A stretch of DNA of 64,000 nt. It comes from CAVQGZ01 sp942491665 (GTDB taxonomy: Bacteria > Actinomycetota > Actinomycetes > Jiangellales > Jiangellaceae). Location of the stretch: NCBI GenBank assembly GCA_942491665.1, contig CALOBR010000007.1, positions 129,484 through 193,483 of the forward strand, read 5' to 3'. The notes below the pieces were generated by a model that saw only the letters and a program-made list of their open reading frames with translations, had not been told where the DNA came from and made no database searches. The translations under genes and the position numbers were made by a program. Below are positions 53,763 to 61,986 of this stretch, piece by piece. The first letter of the stretch is position 1; each line of letters begins with the position of its first letter.

Positions 53763-54383
53763 ATGACGGCACGGCCAACCGTGCGCAGCGCCAAGGGACC
53801 CTCCGGTCCAGAGCGTGATGTGATGCTGCGGGCATTCAGGTGGGCTAACCGGCACGTCATGCTGCCGATGCTGCGGCACCGCATCGCGGGTGCCTGGGTC
53901 GGCAGCCCCCTGATCGGCTACTTCCTCACGTTGACGACAACGGGCCGGCGTTCCGGCCTGCTACGCGAGACCCCGTTGAACTACGCGATCCTCGACGGGC
54001 ATGTCTATGTGCTGTCCGGTTTCGGCGCCCACGCCGACTGGTACCTGAACCTGACCGCCGACCCCCAGGTCACCCTCGGTCTGCCCGGTCGGACCCTGCA
54101 GGGAGCGGCGGCCCCTGTGCTGGACCCGGTCGAGGCGGAGCGGGCGGCGATGGCGGTCGCACGCAACTGCGGGTTCGCGCTGGTCTTCGAAGGGACCAAC
54201 CCGCTGACCGTCACCGACGAGCACCTTCGCGAGCAGCTGGCTGGTCGGCCCGTCGTGCGGATCAGTACCTCCGAGGCGATCCGTCCGGGCAGGCACGACC
54301 CGGGCTCACACTCCTGGCTGCTTCCACATGTCGTTGTTCCCCTTGCAGTCATCAGGGCGGCCCAACTGCTCAGACGTCACTGA
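53763..54383 (+). CDS. Deazaflavin (F420)-dependent nitroreductase-like protein (DDN family)
   Basis: A 206-residue split beta-barrel flavin/deazaflavin reductase. It has the DDN/AclJ-type blocks LTTTGRRSGLLRETPLNYAI and YVLSGFGAHADWYLNLTADP, where the GRRSG loop and the W-Y residues contact F420. Such enzymes transfer hydride from reduced F420 to quinones, nitroimidazoles or fatty acids. Residues 160-206 are unusual, with PHVVVPLAVIRAAQLLRRH as a short hydrophobic tail that may touch the membrane. The ATG follows a -10-like box by six bases. F420 use fits an actinobacterial host. Confidence 0.85.
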   Translation: MTARPTVRSAKGPSGPERDVMLRAFRWANRHVMLPMLRHRIAGAWVGSPLIGYFLTLTTTGRRSGLLRETPLNYAILDGHVYVLSGFGAHADWYLNLTADPQVTLGLPGRTLQGAAAPVLDPVEAERAAMAVARNCGFALVFEGTNPLTVTDEHLREQLAGRPVVRISTSEAIRPGRHDPGSHSWLLPHVVVPLAVIRAAQLLRRH

Positions 54384-55229
54384 CCCCGGTGCACAGACGT
54401 CAACTCGCCCCGCAAGCGCGACCCGACACCAGATCAGCCTTCGGCTACCGGCATGTGTCGGCCGTCGCGGAGTTGTCGCTCCTGCCTCAGAGCGCGGCGG
54501 CGAGGTCCAGGACTAGCCTCGGCCGAGGGCCGGGAAGTCTCGACCGACAAGCGGCCCGCGCCGCTGCGGCGGCGCACCACGAGTCCCAGCTGGCGGTTCG
54601 TTGCAGCACGTGGGCACAGCAATCGACCGTTCCCGTGGCGGCGAGCTGGATACGTTCGACGACGATCAGGTCCTCGTCCAGACTCACGGGCGGCTCAGGA
54701 ACTCTGGAAGTTCGGCAACCTCGGCGATGCCGAAGTCGCCGAGGACGTCGCGTGCGGGCAGCCGGCTGTCGATTGGTGGGAGCGTGGCGCCCCCACGACG
54801 CGTTGACGCCGAGCGCGCGCCCATAGCCGCCGCCAGTGAGGTCGACGGGGCAGCGCTGTGACGCGGGTGGCGAGTCGTGGTCGCGAAAGGTGCGCTAGGT
54901 CCCCCGGTCGGATGCGAACCCGACCAGACGAACGTCCTCGCAGGGGTGCAGCGTGCTGGTGACGTGACTGGATCCTGCCTGCCGCGGCGGCCGCGATCGC
55001 GCCGCAGGGGGCCGCATGGCCCTGAACCTCGTGCAGGTGGGGAGAATCATGGGTGCGTGCGCACCGCGCGAGTGTTCGTCGTCGTGGGCAGCCCGACGCC
55101 GGGGATGGAGATCCCCAAGCAGGTTGAGGCCTGTCATGCCGCAGTCCTCGGGCGCGTCCCTGTGGACGACCTGACTCGTGACGCTCGGGATCACCGAGCG
55201 CGTCGACTCTTCCGCCAGGAGGATCGCAG
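54384..55229. other. Long intergenic stretch with possible gene relics
   Basis: About 850 bases without a supported gene. On the minus strand a frame ending near 54690 (IDSRLPARDVLGDFGIAEVA) is followed by a GTGA-overlapped frame (54487-54687, SLDEDLIVVERIQLAATGTV). These look like two coupled small genes or decayed tails, but neither has a recognisable family or ribosome site. A T-arm-like fold near 54903 is not a full tRNA. The right end has AGGAGG before the CoA-binding gene. Confidence 0.35.
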
Positions 55230-55703
55230 ATGAAGACGAACGACGCCGCCGCTCACTTCGTGGCCCACCGCCGCATCGCGGTGACGGGGGTGTCGCGCGA
55301 GGCGGCGAACCACGGCAGCAACGTGGTGTACAAGCGGCTGCGTGAGCGGGGGTACAAGGTGGCCGCGGTCAACCCGAACGCTGCGAGCGTGGAAGGCGAC
55401 CCCTGCTATCCCGACCTGCGTTCCGTTCCCGGCGGCGTCGAGGCGGTGGTGATCGCCACGAGCGCGGCGTAGGCCGATGGGACGATGCGCGAGGCTGTTG
55501 ACCTGGGCATCACCGACGTGTGGATGCACCGCTCCTTCGGCCCGGGCAGCGTGTCGGCGTCGGCCGTCGTGTCTGGCCGCGAGCACGGCGTCACGGTGAT
55601 CGACGGCGGGTGCCCTCTGATGTACGGGTCGGCGTCTGATGGCGGCCACCGGTTCATGTGCCGACTCCTCACCCTGACCGGCGCCGTCCCCCGCACGGTG
55701 TGA
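55230..55703 (+). pseudogene. CoA-binding (YccU-like) protein interrupted by an in-frame TAG
   Basis: The ATG has AGGAGG seven bases upstream. The first part, HRRIAVTGVSREAANHGSNV then YKRLRERGYKVAAVNPNA, is the Rossmann-like CoA-binding domain. A TAG at 55470-55472 stops it after ATSAA. The same frame continues with ADGTMREAVDLGITDVWMHR, GPGSVSASAVVSGREHGVTV and IDGGCPLMYG to a TGA at 55703. Only that codon breaks an otherwise normal protein of about 157 residues. It may be a recent nonsense mutation, a sequencing error, or readthrough. The function of YccU-like proteins is unknown. Confidence 0.78.
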
Positions 55704-56118
55704 GCCAGCCGTATCTGCAGGCATCGGTGAGGTTCCCTGTAGCTCGTCCCGACAACACTGACGTCATGTGGCTCGACCCAGCCGTCCCACCAAGTCGCCG
55801 CAACTCACGGCGACAGCCAAGACAGCTCGTCGCGGTGCGCCGTTGGCGGCGAAGTGGGTCACCTGACGCGCGCCGGCACTGGGCTCCGTGCGCGAAGAGT
55901 CACGGCGCGGCCACGGGGGGAACGTGACCCGGCGCAGGGCGGCGGTCCCCAGCGGGGTGAGGCGGAGCATCATGGGGTCCTCTGCGCCGCTGATGCGGAA
56001 TCCCGTTTCGACTCTCCCCGGGACAACTCGAACGGCTGCGTCGTGGGCGGCTTCCACGATCGAGCCGCGCCGGCGCCTCGGGTGGAGGCACCCTCCAGGT
56101 CAACGCGTCGCCGTGCGC
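55704..56118. other. Intergenic stretch carrying repeat R2
   Basis: About 415 bases. GCGGCGAAGTGGGTC at 55846-55860 is identical to the start of repeat R2 at 45903. No coding frame is supported; a minus-strand frame with MLRLTPLGTAALRRVTF is weakly protein-like only. No strong terminator is seen after the convergent genes. Confidence 0.45.
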
Positions 56119-57189
56119 TCAGACTGTGGCGGCCATCTGCTGCTCGAGGCGACGACCCATCGCCGAGACAGCGGGGAGTAGGGCGAGGCAGATGGCGACA
56201 CACGCGGCCAGCTCGACGAGGTGCTCGGAGAAGGTCGTGCCGGTCACGGCCATGTCGTAGATGGGCTGGAGGAAGTAGTACGTCGGGAACAGCTGGGCAA
56301 TCCACTGCGGCAGACCGGGGAACAACGTGAAGAGCACTGGGGCCACGACGAGCAATGCGCCGCCCTTGACCGTGGTGAACAGCGTGTTGCTGTCTTTGGC
56401 CCAGCTCCCGACGACAAGCCCCAGCTCGGCCATCATCACCCCGCCCAGCAGCAGGAACAGCGTCATGGCCAATGGCTGGGACCCGAAGGCGTCGTTGAGT
56501 GCCAGCGTCACCCAGCCCATCATGACTGCCAGCAGCACACCTAGCGCACCCTTGCCCACCAGGATCTCCGACATCCGTACCGGGGTGATCAGCAGGGCAT
56601 CCAAGGTTCGCTTCTCGCGCTCCTCAACCATTGAGGACGCTGGGAGGAAGAGCCCGGCGATGATCACGGCGTACATGACGATGAACGGCAGCAAGCGGTC
56701 CTCTACCGGCACCCACTTCTGGTCGCCCACCGTGGCGACGACAACCTCGACCGGTGGGCTGCCACCTGAGGCCGCTCGCAGCTCGTCCAGCGTGGTCACG
56801 TCGATGACGAGTCGTGTTGACGCGAGGCTCTGCCCCGACACGACCAGTACGAGCTCGGTCTGCTGCCCCGTCGCCAGCGCCTCGTCCGTCCCTGCCGGCA
56901 GAAGCAGCCCGGCGTCGTAGTCGTGTGCCTCGACCGCGGCACTCATCGCATCGGCGTCGTCGAGCACGGTGACCTCGATGCCGTCGACCGCCTGCAGCGC
57001 CGCGGTGATGCGTGACGAGCTTTCGTCCACGACAGCGAGACGCGCCGGCGGCGCGAACAGGTCGCCGAACACGGCGCTGATCAGGAAAGTGAACACGAGA
57101 GGCAGCGCCAGAACCCACAGGAAGACGGGCGAGCGCGGGCCCAGCCGCAGGTCCTTGGCCAGCACGTGAGCAGCCTGTTTGAGGTTCAT
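56119..57189 (-). CDS. ABC transporter permease 2 (NatB-like)
   Basis: A 356-residue ABC-2 type membrane protein. One membrane segment (VFLWVLALPLVFTFLISAVF) is followed by a large outside domain of about 150 residues, then five segments including MYAVIIAGLFLPASSMVEER and EKRTLDALLITPVRMSEIL, the typical ABC-2/NatB motif. The ATG at 57189 overlaps the stop of the other permease gene as ATGA. It is likely a half of the exporter pore with the next protein. Candidate substrates of NatAB-like systems are ions, drugs or peptides; none is shown. Confidence 0.9.
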   Translation of the reverse strand: MNLKQAAHVLAKDLRLGPRSPVFLWVLALPLVFTFLISAVFGDLFAPPARLAVVDESSSRITAALQAVDGIEVTVLDDADAMSAAVEAHDYDAGLLLPAGTDEALATGQQTELVLVVSGQSLASTRLVIDVTTLDELRAASGGSPPVEVVVATVGDQKWVPVEDRLLPFIVMYAVIIAGLFLPASSMVEEREKRTLDALLITPVRMSEILVGKGALGVLLAVMMGWVTLALNDAFGSQPLAMTLFLLLGGVMMAELGLVVGSWAKDSNTLFTTVKGGALLVVAPVLFTLFPGLPQWIAQLFPTYYFLQPIYDMAVTGTTFSEHLVELAACVAICLALLPAVSAMGRRLEQQMAATV

Positions 57190-58265
57190 AGCGTCGCCAC
57201 CCGTCGACCGAGCAGGACCCAGCCGATCGCGAAGGCGGCCACCGTCCATCCTGTGAGCAGGAGTAGGTCAGGTGCCACGTCTGCCCAGCCGGCCCCGATT
57301 GTCGTGACCTCGACGACGGTCTGGACGAATCCGTACGTGGGTAGCACCTGCACCCATGCGTTGGCGGCGCCGGGGAACAGCGCCGAGAAGGCCGGGATCA
57401 TCAGCGGGATCATGACCAGGATCGAGGTGAAGAGCACGCTCATGAAGTCGCGACCGAACGACCCGGCCACCATGCCGATGCCGGTCACCAGTGCCGCTCC
57501 GAGCAGCAGAGCCACGAGGAGGATCGGTGCCCCGGTAGCGAACCCGCCGATGAGCGCCATGATCAGGGTGGCCTCCGTGAACGCGACCCCGGTGCCGACG
57601 ACCCCCTTCGCGGCCAAGAAGTCGGCTCGGGTCGCTGGCGTCACCAGGACCGCCGTCACCGTGCGCGTCTGGACCTCGGCTGCCACCAGAGTGGCGAGCG
57701 CGAAGGTCTCGGTCATCAGGACGAAGAACGCCAGCAGAGGACGCAGCTGCTCGCGTAGTGAGACCTGGTCTCCCACGCGGTCCGCACCGAGCACCACTGG
57801 CTCTGCCAGCAGGTCGGTCGGCGGCGCCTCACCCAACGCGAGCAGGGCCAGCTCGCTGCCCAGCGCCGAGAGGGCTGTCTGCACCTCGGGTGGCACGTCA
57901 GCCGTGACCAGGACCCTCACCTGGGTCGGCTCCCCGGATGCCGCCTCGGCGACGAAGTCGTCGGGGAAGACAAGCCCGGCGACGAGGTCTCCCTCCCCGG
58001 AGAGGAGGGCCTCCTCCAGTGACGCCTGGTCAGCCAGCTCGACGACGGCCAAGCCGTCGGAGCCTTCCGCGACGGCGGCGACGACGGGGTCGAGACCACG
58101 CTGCACGACCCCGACCCGCAGCGTCTCGTCCACCGTGCTGGGTAGCAGCCAGAAGACAAGCGGATAGAAGACGATGGAGAGTCCGGTGATCAGCAGGAAG
58201 AAGCGGTCGGCTCGAAACTCCTTGAGATCTTTGCCGACGATCGTGGAGACGACGGCGGCATTCAT
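57186..58265 (-). CDS. ABC transporter permease 1 (NatB-like)
   Basis: A 359-residue ABC-2 permease paralogous in layout to the next gene: an N-terminal membrane segment (FFLLITGLSIVFYPLVFWLL), an extracytoplasmic domain of about 150 residues (residues 40-190), then a cluster of five segments with ALATLVAAEVQTRTVTAVLV and TPATRADFLAAKGVVGTGVA. The start ATG overlaps the ATPase stop by four bases and the stop overlaps the second permease start, so all three are one translationally coupled operon. Confidence 0.9.
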   Translation of the reverse strand: MNAAVVSTIVGKDLKEFRADRFFLLITGLSIVFYPLVFWLLPSTVDETLRVGVVQRGLDPVVAAVAEGSDGLAVVELADQASLEEALLSGEGDLVAGLVFPDDFVAEAASGEPTQVRVLVTADVPPEVQTALSALGSELALLALGEAPPTDLLAEPVVLGADRVGDQVSLREQLRPLLAFFVLMTETFALATLVAAEVQTRTVTAVLVTPATRADFLAAKGVVGTGVAFTEATLIMALIGGFATGAPILLVALLLGAALVTGIGMVAGSFGRDFMSVLFTSILVMIPLMIPAFSALFPGAANAWVQVLPTYGFVQTVVEVTTIGAGWADVAPDLLLLTGWTVAAFAIGWVLLGRRVATL

Positions 58266-59125
58266 GCGTCCAGCCCGCGGCCCGCGAAGTGGACGAAGAT
58301 GTCCTCGAGCGTCGCCTCCTCGCTGTGGACCGTCAGGACGTCACCCGTGCTGAGTGCCGCGCTCATCGCATCGACGACGTCGGGATCGTCGAGTGCCACG
58401 ACCTTCTCGCCGACACCTCCGTTGGAGCCTCGGGTGCGCACGCGCAGCGACCGGCTGCCGTGGCTGAGTTTGAGCTGTTCGGGGGTGTCGAGCGCCAGGA
58501 TCACGCCTTCGTTGATGAAGGCGACACGGTCACTGAGCTCGTCGGCTTCCATCATGTCGTGCGTGGTCAGCAGGACGGCTGCACCCCGGGCGGCCTCGGC
58601 TCGCACAAGGTCGCGGATACGACGAGCCGACACAGGGTCGAGCCCGTCGGTGGGCTCATCCAGAAACAGCACGTCAGGGCTGTTGACGAGGGTCCGGGCC
58701 ATCATGAGGCGCTGCCTCATGCCCTTGGAGTACTTGCTGACCCGGTCGTGGGCCCGGTCTGCCAGGCCGACGCGCTCGAGAAGAGGTGTGGGATCGAAGG
58801 CCGACAGGCCGAACAGCTTGGCGAAGAAGCGCAGGTTCTCCTCGGCCGACATGCTCAGGTAGAGGTTCTTCTCCTCGAAGCACACGCCGATGCGCTGCTG
58901 GATCTCGCTCCGCTGGGCGGGCATCGCCATGCCGAGCACTTCGATGGTGCCGCCGGCCGGTCGCAGCTGACCGGTGAGCATCTTGATGGTCGTTGACTTC
59001 CCGGCGCCATTCGGACCGAGGAAGCCGAGGATTTCGCCGGACTCGACATCGACGCTGATGCTGTCGACGGCCCGGTGGTCGCCGTAGGTGTAGGACAGGT
59101 CTCGCGCAGATACGGACGGACTCAT
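58262..59125 (-). CDS. ABC transporter ATP-binding protein (NatA/CcmA-like)
   Basis: A 287-residue ATPase. Walker A is GPNGAGKSTT (near 39-48), the Q-loop lies before CFEEKNLYLSMSAEENLRFF, the signature reads KYSKGMRQRLMMART, Walker B is DVLFLDEPTDGLD and the switch His is in LLTTHDMMEADELSD. The C-terminal 60 residues form a regulatory tail. It powers the two downstream permeases as an exporter. TCGAGTGGAGG lies upstream as a ribosome site. It is the first gene of the operon. Confidence 0.94.
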   Translation of the reverse strand: MSPSVSARDLSYTYGDHRAVDSISVDVESGEILGFLGPNGAGKSTTIKMLTGQLRPAGGTIEVLGMAMPAQRSEIQQRIGVCFEEKNLYLSMSAEENLRFFAKLFGLSAFDPTPLLERVGLADRAHDRVSKYSKGMRQRLMMARTLVNSPDVLFLDEPTDGLDPVSARRIRDLVRAEAARGAAVLLTTHDMMEADELSDRVAFINEGVILALDTPEQLKLSHGSRSLRVRTRGSNGGVGEKVVALDDPDVVDAMSAALSTGDVLTVHSEEATLEDIFVHFAGRGLDA

Positions 59126-59213
59126 ACGACCTCCACTCGACGCCGGCCATCGTCGGCCGTCCCCGAGGTGTCGACAAGGGCCAAACGGCCAGCCGTGCGA
59201 GACGGGGTGAGCC

Positions 59214-59252
59214 GAAGTGACACGGCCGCGAGCGGGACGCTACGCGGCCGTG
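59214..59252 (+). repeat. Dispersed hairpin repeat R3, copy 2
   Basis: It starts GAAGTGACACGGCCGCG and continues AGCGGGACGCTACGCGGCC. CACGGCCGCG (59221-59230) pairs perfectly with CGCGGCCGTG, with inner AGCG/CGCT pairs around a small loop, so a very stable stem forms. It sits between the ABC operon start and the end of a hydrolase gene. It could act as a terminator, but no T-run follows. Confidence 0.7.
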
Positions 59253-59334
59253 TGACGCACCGTCGCATGCGTCGATCGACTTGCGGGCGATCGCTCGCTC
59301 ATGGCCAACCGATGAGCGGGCGGGCCCATACGGA

Positions 59335-60288
59335 CTACTCGACCGGCTGCTGGTCGAGCCAGTCGAGCACGTTGTCCCAGAGTGGTCGGGCGTCGGGGCG
59401 GAAGTAGCCCATGTGTCCGAGTCGGGGTAGGCCGATCCGGGTGGGGTGCAGGTCGATGGTGGTGACGGGTGCGTTGGCGTAGCCGATCATCAGGGCGTCG
59501 CGGGCGGCCGGGGGGGTCCATCGGTCGTCGGTGGCGTTGGCTGCCGTGATGGGTGCGGTGATCCGGGCGAAGGCGGCCAGGGCCTGCTCGGCGTCGGCGG
59601 GGTCATCGAAGAAGTAGTGCGGGTAGCGGCACCAGGCCTTCCACTGCCGGTACACCTCCAGCGGCAGGTCTTCGCCCATGCCGAGCTGGCTCCAGGCCAG
59701 GTAGCCGGTGGCGCGGGTCAGCGCGGGGCCGAGGGTGTTCCACAACAGCCGCACCCGCAGCTGTTCGAGGCGGGGCATCCAGCCGTGCCAGCCCGACCCG
59801 GTGCCCAGCAGGTAGGCCGCGCCGACCGGGGACGGGTTGGTCATCAGCCCGTAGGAGTGACCGCCGGAGGAGTGGCCGACCAGCCGCACCGCACGCTCGG
59901 GTCGGGTCTGGGCGGCGTGGTCGACGACGGCCTGCAGGTCCAGGCGCCCCCAGTCGCGGATGTCGGCGGTGAACCCGCGCAGCGACGGTGGCGCGGACTG
60001 CCCGATGCCGCGGTAGTCGAAGGTGAGCACCTCCCAGCCCCGAGCCGCGGCGTGCTCGGCGAAACGGCGGTAGTAGCGCTGCGGGACCCCGGTCGCCCCG
60101 GCGACCACCAGGGCGCCGCGGTCCCCGGACCCGCGCACATGGGTGGCGGCGAGCGGGTAGCCGTCCGCGGCGGCGAGGGCGATCTCCTCGACGGTGACCT
60201 CCGCGACGGCGACCTCGTCGGCGGGGGCGGTGCCGGCGGTGACTGCGCTCGTGAGCGGCGGGTGGACCTGGGGCGGGACGTGCGACAC
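59335..60288 (-). CDS. Alpha/beta hydrolase
   Basis: A 317-residue cytoplasmic hydrolase. The domain has YYRRFAEHAAARGWEVLTFD, then YRGIGQSAPPSLRGF, the nucleophile elbow GHSSGGHSYGL (Ser near 150), an acid in NATDDRWTPP and the His in LPRLGHMGYF near the end. The family covers esterases and lipases; the closest type in my recollection is the YheT/serine aminopeptidase-like group. The GTG at 60288 has AGGAGG close before it. Its promoter contains a TetR-type palindrome and it is divergent from a TetR gene, so it is probably the repressor's target. Confidence 0.88.
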   Translation of the reverse strand: MSHVPPQVHPPLTSAVTAGTAPADEVAVAEVTVEEIALAAADGYPLAATHVRGSGDRGALVVAGATGVPQRYYRRFAEHAAARGWEVLTFDYRGIGQSAPPSLRGFTADIRDWGRLDLQAVVDHAAQTRPERAVRLVGHSSGGHSYGLMTNPSPVGAAYLLGTGSGWHGWMPRLEQLRVRLLWNTLGPALTRATGYLAWSQLGMGEDLPLEVYRQWKAWCRYPHYFFDDPADAEQALAAFARITAPITAANATDDRWTPPAARDALMIGYANAPVTTIDLHPTRIGLPRLGHMGYFRPDARPLWDNVLDWLDQQPVE

Positions 60289-60299
60289 ACTGCCTCCTG

Positions 60300-60357
60300 G
60301 TAGGACGACCGTCCGAGTACAGTCTCGAACAATGACTAGGACGATCGTCCTAGTCAA
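60300..60357 (-). promoter_or_regulatory. TetR operators and promoter for the hydrolase gene
   Basis: A perfect 22-base palindrome at 60334-60355 has half-site GACTAGGACGA and its mirror TCGTCCTAGTC. A weaker copy, TAGGACGACCGTCCGAGTA, lies at 60301-60319. On the minus strand -35 TTGACT (60357-60352) and -10 CATTGT (60334-60329) are 17 bp apart with the palindrome in the spacer, so binding would block the hydrolase promoter. Confidence 0.75.
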
Positions 60358-60380
60358 GTGATTCAGGCGAAGGAGGCCCC

Positions 60381-60959
60381 ATGGCGACCGACACCCGGCA
60401 CCGGATGGTCGCGGCCGCGGCCGAGCTGTTCCGCACCCGCGGCTACGACGGCACCGGGTTCCGCGAAGTCGTTGCGCAGGCCGGCGCTGCCCGCGGGGCG
60501 ATCTACCACCACTTCCCCGAGGGCAAGGCCGAACTCGGCGCAGCCGTGGTCGACACCATCGGCACACACCTGGCCGACGCCGTCGACGAAGTGTGCGCGG
60601 GCGCACCACCGGCCGAGGCCATGACCGTGCTGCTCGACCTGGTCGATCGGCTGCTGGTCCGCGGCCAGGACACGCCGGGCTGCCCGTTAGCTGCGGTCAC
60701 GCTGGCCGCCGACGACCCCGACCACAGACTTCGCGCCGCCACCGACGTGGTCTTCACCCGGCTACGAGACGCCCTCACCGGCTGTCTCGTTCGCGACGGC
60801 GTCCCCGCTGCCGATGCGGCATCCTACGCCGCCCTGGCCGTCGCGGGCGCCGAAGGCGCCGTCATCCTCAGCCGGGCCCGACACGACCCCGAACCCTTCA
60901 ACCAGGCACGCCTAGCCCTTCTCGACGCGGTGGGCCGGCTACCACGCACCACCAAGTAG
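60381..60959 (+). CDS. TetR family transcriptional repressor
   Basis: A 192-residue TetR protein. The DNA-binding domain covers residues about 5-50: HRMVAAAAELFRTRGYDGTG, then FREVVAQAGAARGAIYHHF with the recognition helix ending in the typical YHHFPEGK. The rest is the helical ligand-binding domain (TGCPLAAVTLAADDPDHRLR region near 105), of the TetR_C_33-like, YcdC/LmrA type. GGAGG precedes the ATG. The 90-base divergent region has two matching operators, so it controls itself and the hydrolase gene. The inducer is unknown. Confidence 0.93.
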   Translation: MATDTRHRMVAAAAELFRTRGYDGTGFREVVAQAGAARGAIYHHFPEGKAELGAAVVDTIGTHLADAVDEVCAGAPPAEAMTVLLDLVDRLLVRGQDTPGCPLAAVTLAADDPDHRLRAATDVVFTRLRDALTGCLVRDGVPAADAASYAALAVAGAEGAVILSRARHDPEPFNQARLALLDAVGRLPRTTK

Positions 60960-61138
60960 CCGGCATCCGACCCGTCGACAGAGCGAGGCACCCCACTTCG
61001 CACTACCGACGAGAGCCATGCCCCACCCGCGCGGATCAGCCGCGATGAGTACGGCATACCGTTTACCGGTCATGCCGCGAGTCGGGTGTCGATCGAGGCG
61101 GAGCGGCCGAGGAGCGTGGCGCCCACGGCGCGAGTCCA

Positions 61139-61153
61139 ATAAGGTTCTCTTAT
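61139..61153 (+). promoter_or_regulatory. AT-rich palindrome overlapping the mntA start
   Basis: ATAAG-GTTCT-CTTAT overlaps the start codon of the HTH-nucleotidyltransferase gene in an otherwise very GC-rich region. It could be an autoregulatory operator for the HTH of the encoded protein, or form part of a promoter. No ribosome site is present. Evidence is composition and symmetry only. Confidence 0.4.
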
Positions 61154-61625
61154 GCGTCTGATGGCTGCCTACCGTGACGCCCGGCGAGAGGAGGAGATCG
61201 CGCGGCTGCGACGGTTGCTGGCACTGCGTGCCATGGTCGCCTCCGGCATGAGTCAGCGCCGGATTGCCGACGCGCTTGGGGTCAGCCAGCCGGCGGTGAG
61301 TCAGCAGCTGAAGTCCGCGCGCGAGTTCGACGCGGTCGACCCCGCTGTGCTTGTGGAGGCGGCCGGGCCCATCCTGAGGGCAGTGGCGGCTGAGCACGGC
61401 TACTCCCGGCTCGCCGTGTTCGGCTCGCTCGCGCGGCACCAGGCAACCACGGACTCCGACATCGACCTTCTGGTGGACGTCCCCGAAGGAACGTCGACGT
61501 TCGGCTTCCTCCGATTCCGACAGCTCCTCGAGAACGTGCTGGGCCGCGAGGTGGACCTAGTCTCCTACGGCGGCCTGAAGCCTGGGCTGGATGACGACAT
61601 CCGCCGCGAGGCGGTGCCGGTGTGA
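61152..61625 (+). CDS. mntA: MntA-type nucleotidyltransferase antitoxin with N-terminal HTH
   Basis: A 157-residue protein. Residues about 15-60 form a helix-turn-helix (RAMVASGMSQRRIADALGVS, then QPAVSQQLKSAREF). The rest is a minimal nucleotidyltransferase: the catalytic GSLARHQATTDSDIDLLVDV has the GSx10DxD pattern. In HEPN/MNT systems MntA adds AMP to a Tyr in HepT and thereby neutralises it. The fused HTH suggests autoregulation, possibly through the palindrome at its own start. Its stop overlaps the next ATG by one base (TGATG). Typical of the two-gene type VII toxin-antitoxin layout. Confidence 0.9.
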   Translation: MRLMAAYRDARREEEIARLRRLLALRAMVASGMSQRRIADALGVSQPAVSQQLKSAREFDAVDPAVLVEAAGPILRAVAAEHGYSRLAVFGSLARHQATTDSDIDLLVDVPEGTSTFGFLRFRQLLENVLGREVDLVSYGGLKPGLDDDIRREAVPV

Positions 61626-61986
61626 TGGACCGCCGGGCTGCCAAAGAGCTGCTCCACATCCAGGGCTGGCTCGAGCGCGTCGAGCAGATCGTCCACCGCG
61701 GCAAGGACGTCTATCTGGCCGACCCTCTGCTTCAGGAGGCCGGCGACTCGCTCATGATGAAGGTGGGCGAGGCCGCGAACCGCCTGTCCCGGCTCGGCGT
61801 GCTGGAACCCGACGGGGTCGAGTGGGCCCTGGCCGTGGCGAACCGGAACTTCCTGATCCACCAGTCGACGAGATCGACCGCCAGCTCACCTGGCTCACGC
61901 TCGCGCGCGACCTCCCGTCGTGGGGCGACTCGCTTCAGGTCCTGTTCAAGGCGGCCAGGTTCGACCGGGACACCGACGCCCGCTGA
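61625..61986 (+). pseudogene. hepT: HepT-type HEPN toxin (DUF86), frameshifted at the active-site motif
   Basis: From the ATG the frame reads DRRAAKELLHIQGWLERVEQ, DPLLQEAGDSLMMKVGEAAN and NRNFLIHQ, the RX4H part of the HEPN RNase motif RX4HXY. One base is missing right after HQ: the next codon reads TCG where TAC or TAT is expected. The following frame continues DEIDRQLTWLTLARDLPSWG and LQVLFKAARFDRDTDAR to 61986. Adding one base gives a normal 120-residue HepT. The break removes the Tyr that MntA modifies, so as read the toxin is dead. It may be an assembly slip or a real inactivating mutation. Confidence 0.78.

Noticed and set aside
54487..54690. Two small minus-strand frames joined by GTGA, possible toxin-antitoxin pair
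   Set aside because: The first has no start or family, the second turns into Ala/Arg repeats; composition alone is not enough to call genes.
54900..54930. tRNA T-arm-like sequence (GGTTCGCATCC context on the minus strand) that could mark a tRNA gene or att site
   Set aside because: The loop is one base too long, the conserved A58 is missing, and no acceptor, D or anticodon arms are found around it.
59214..59252. Hairpin as an ordinary Rho-independent terminator
   Set aside because: No T-run follows on either strand, and a near-identical copy exists elsewhere, so a repeat element is the better description, though termination is not excluded.
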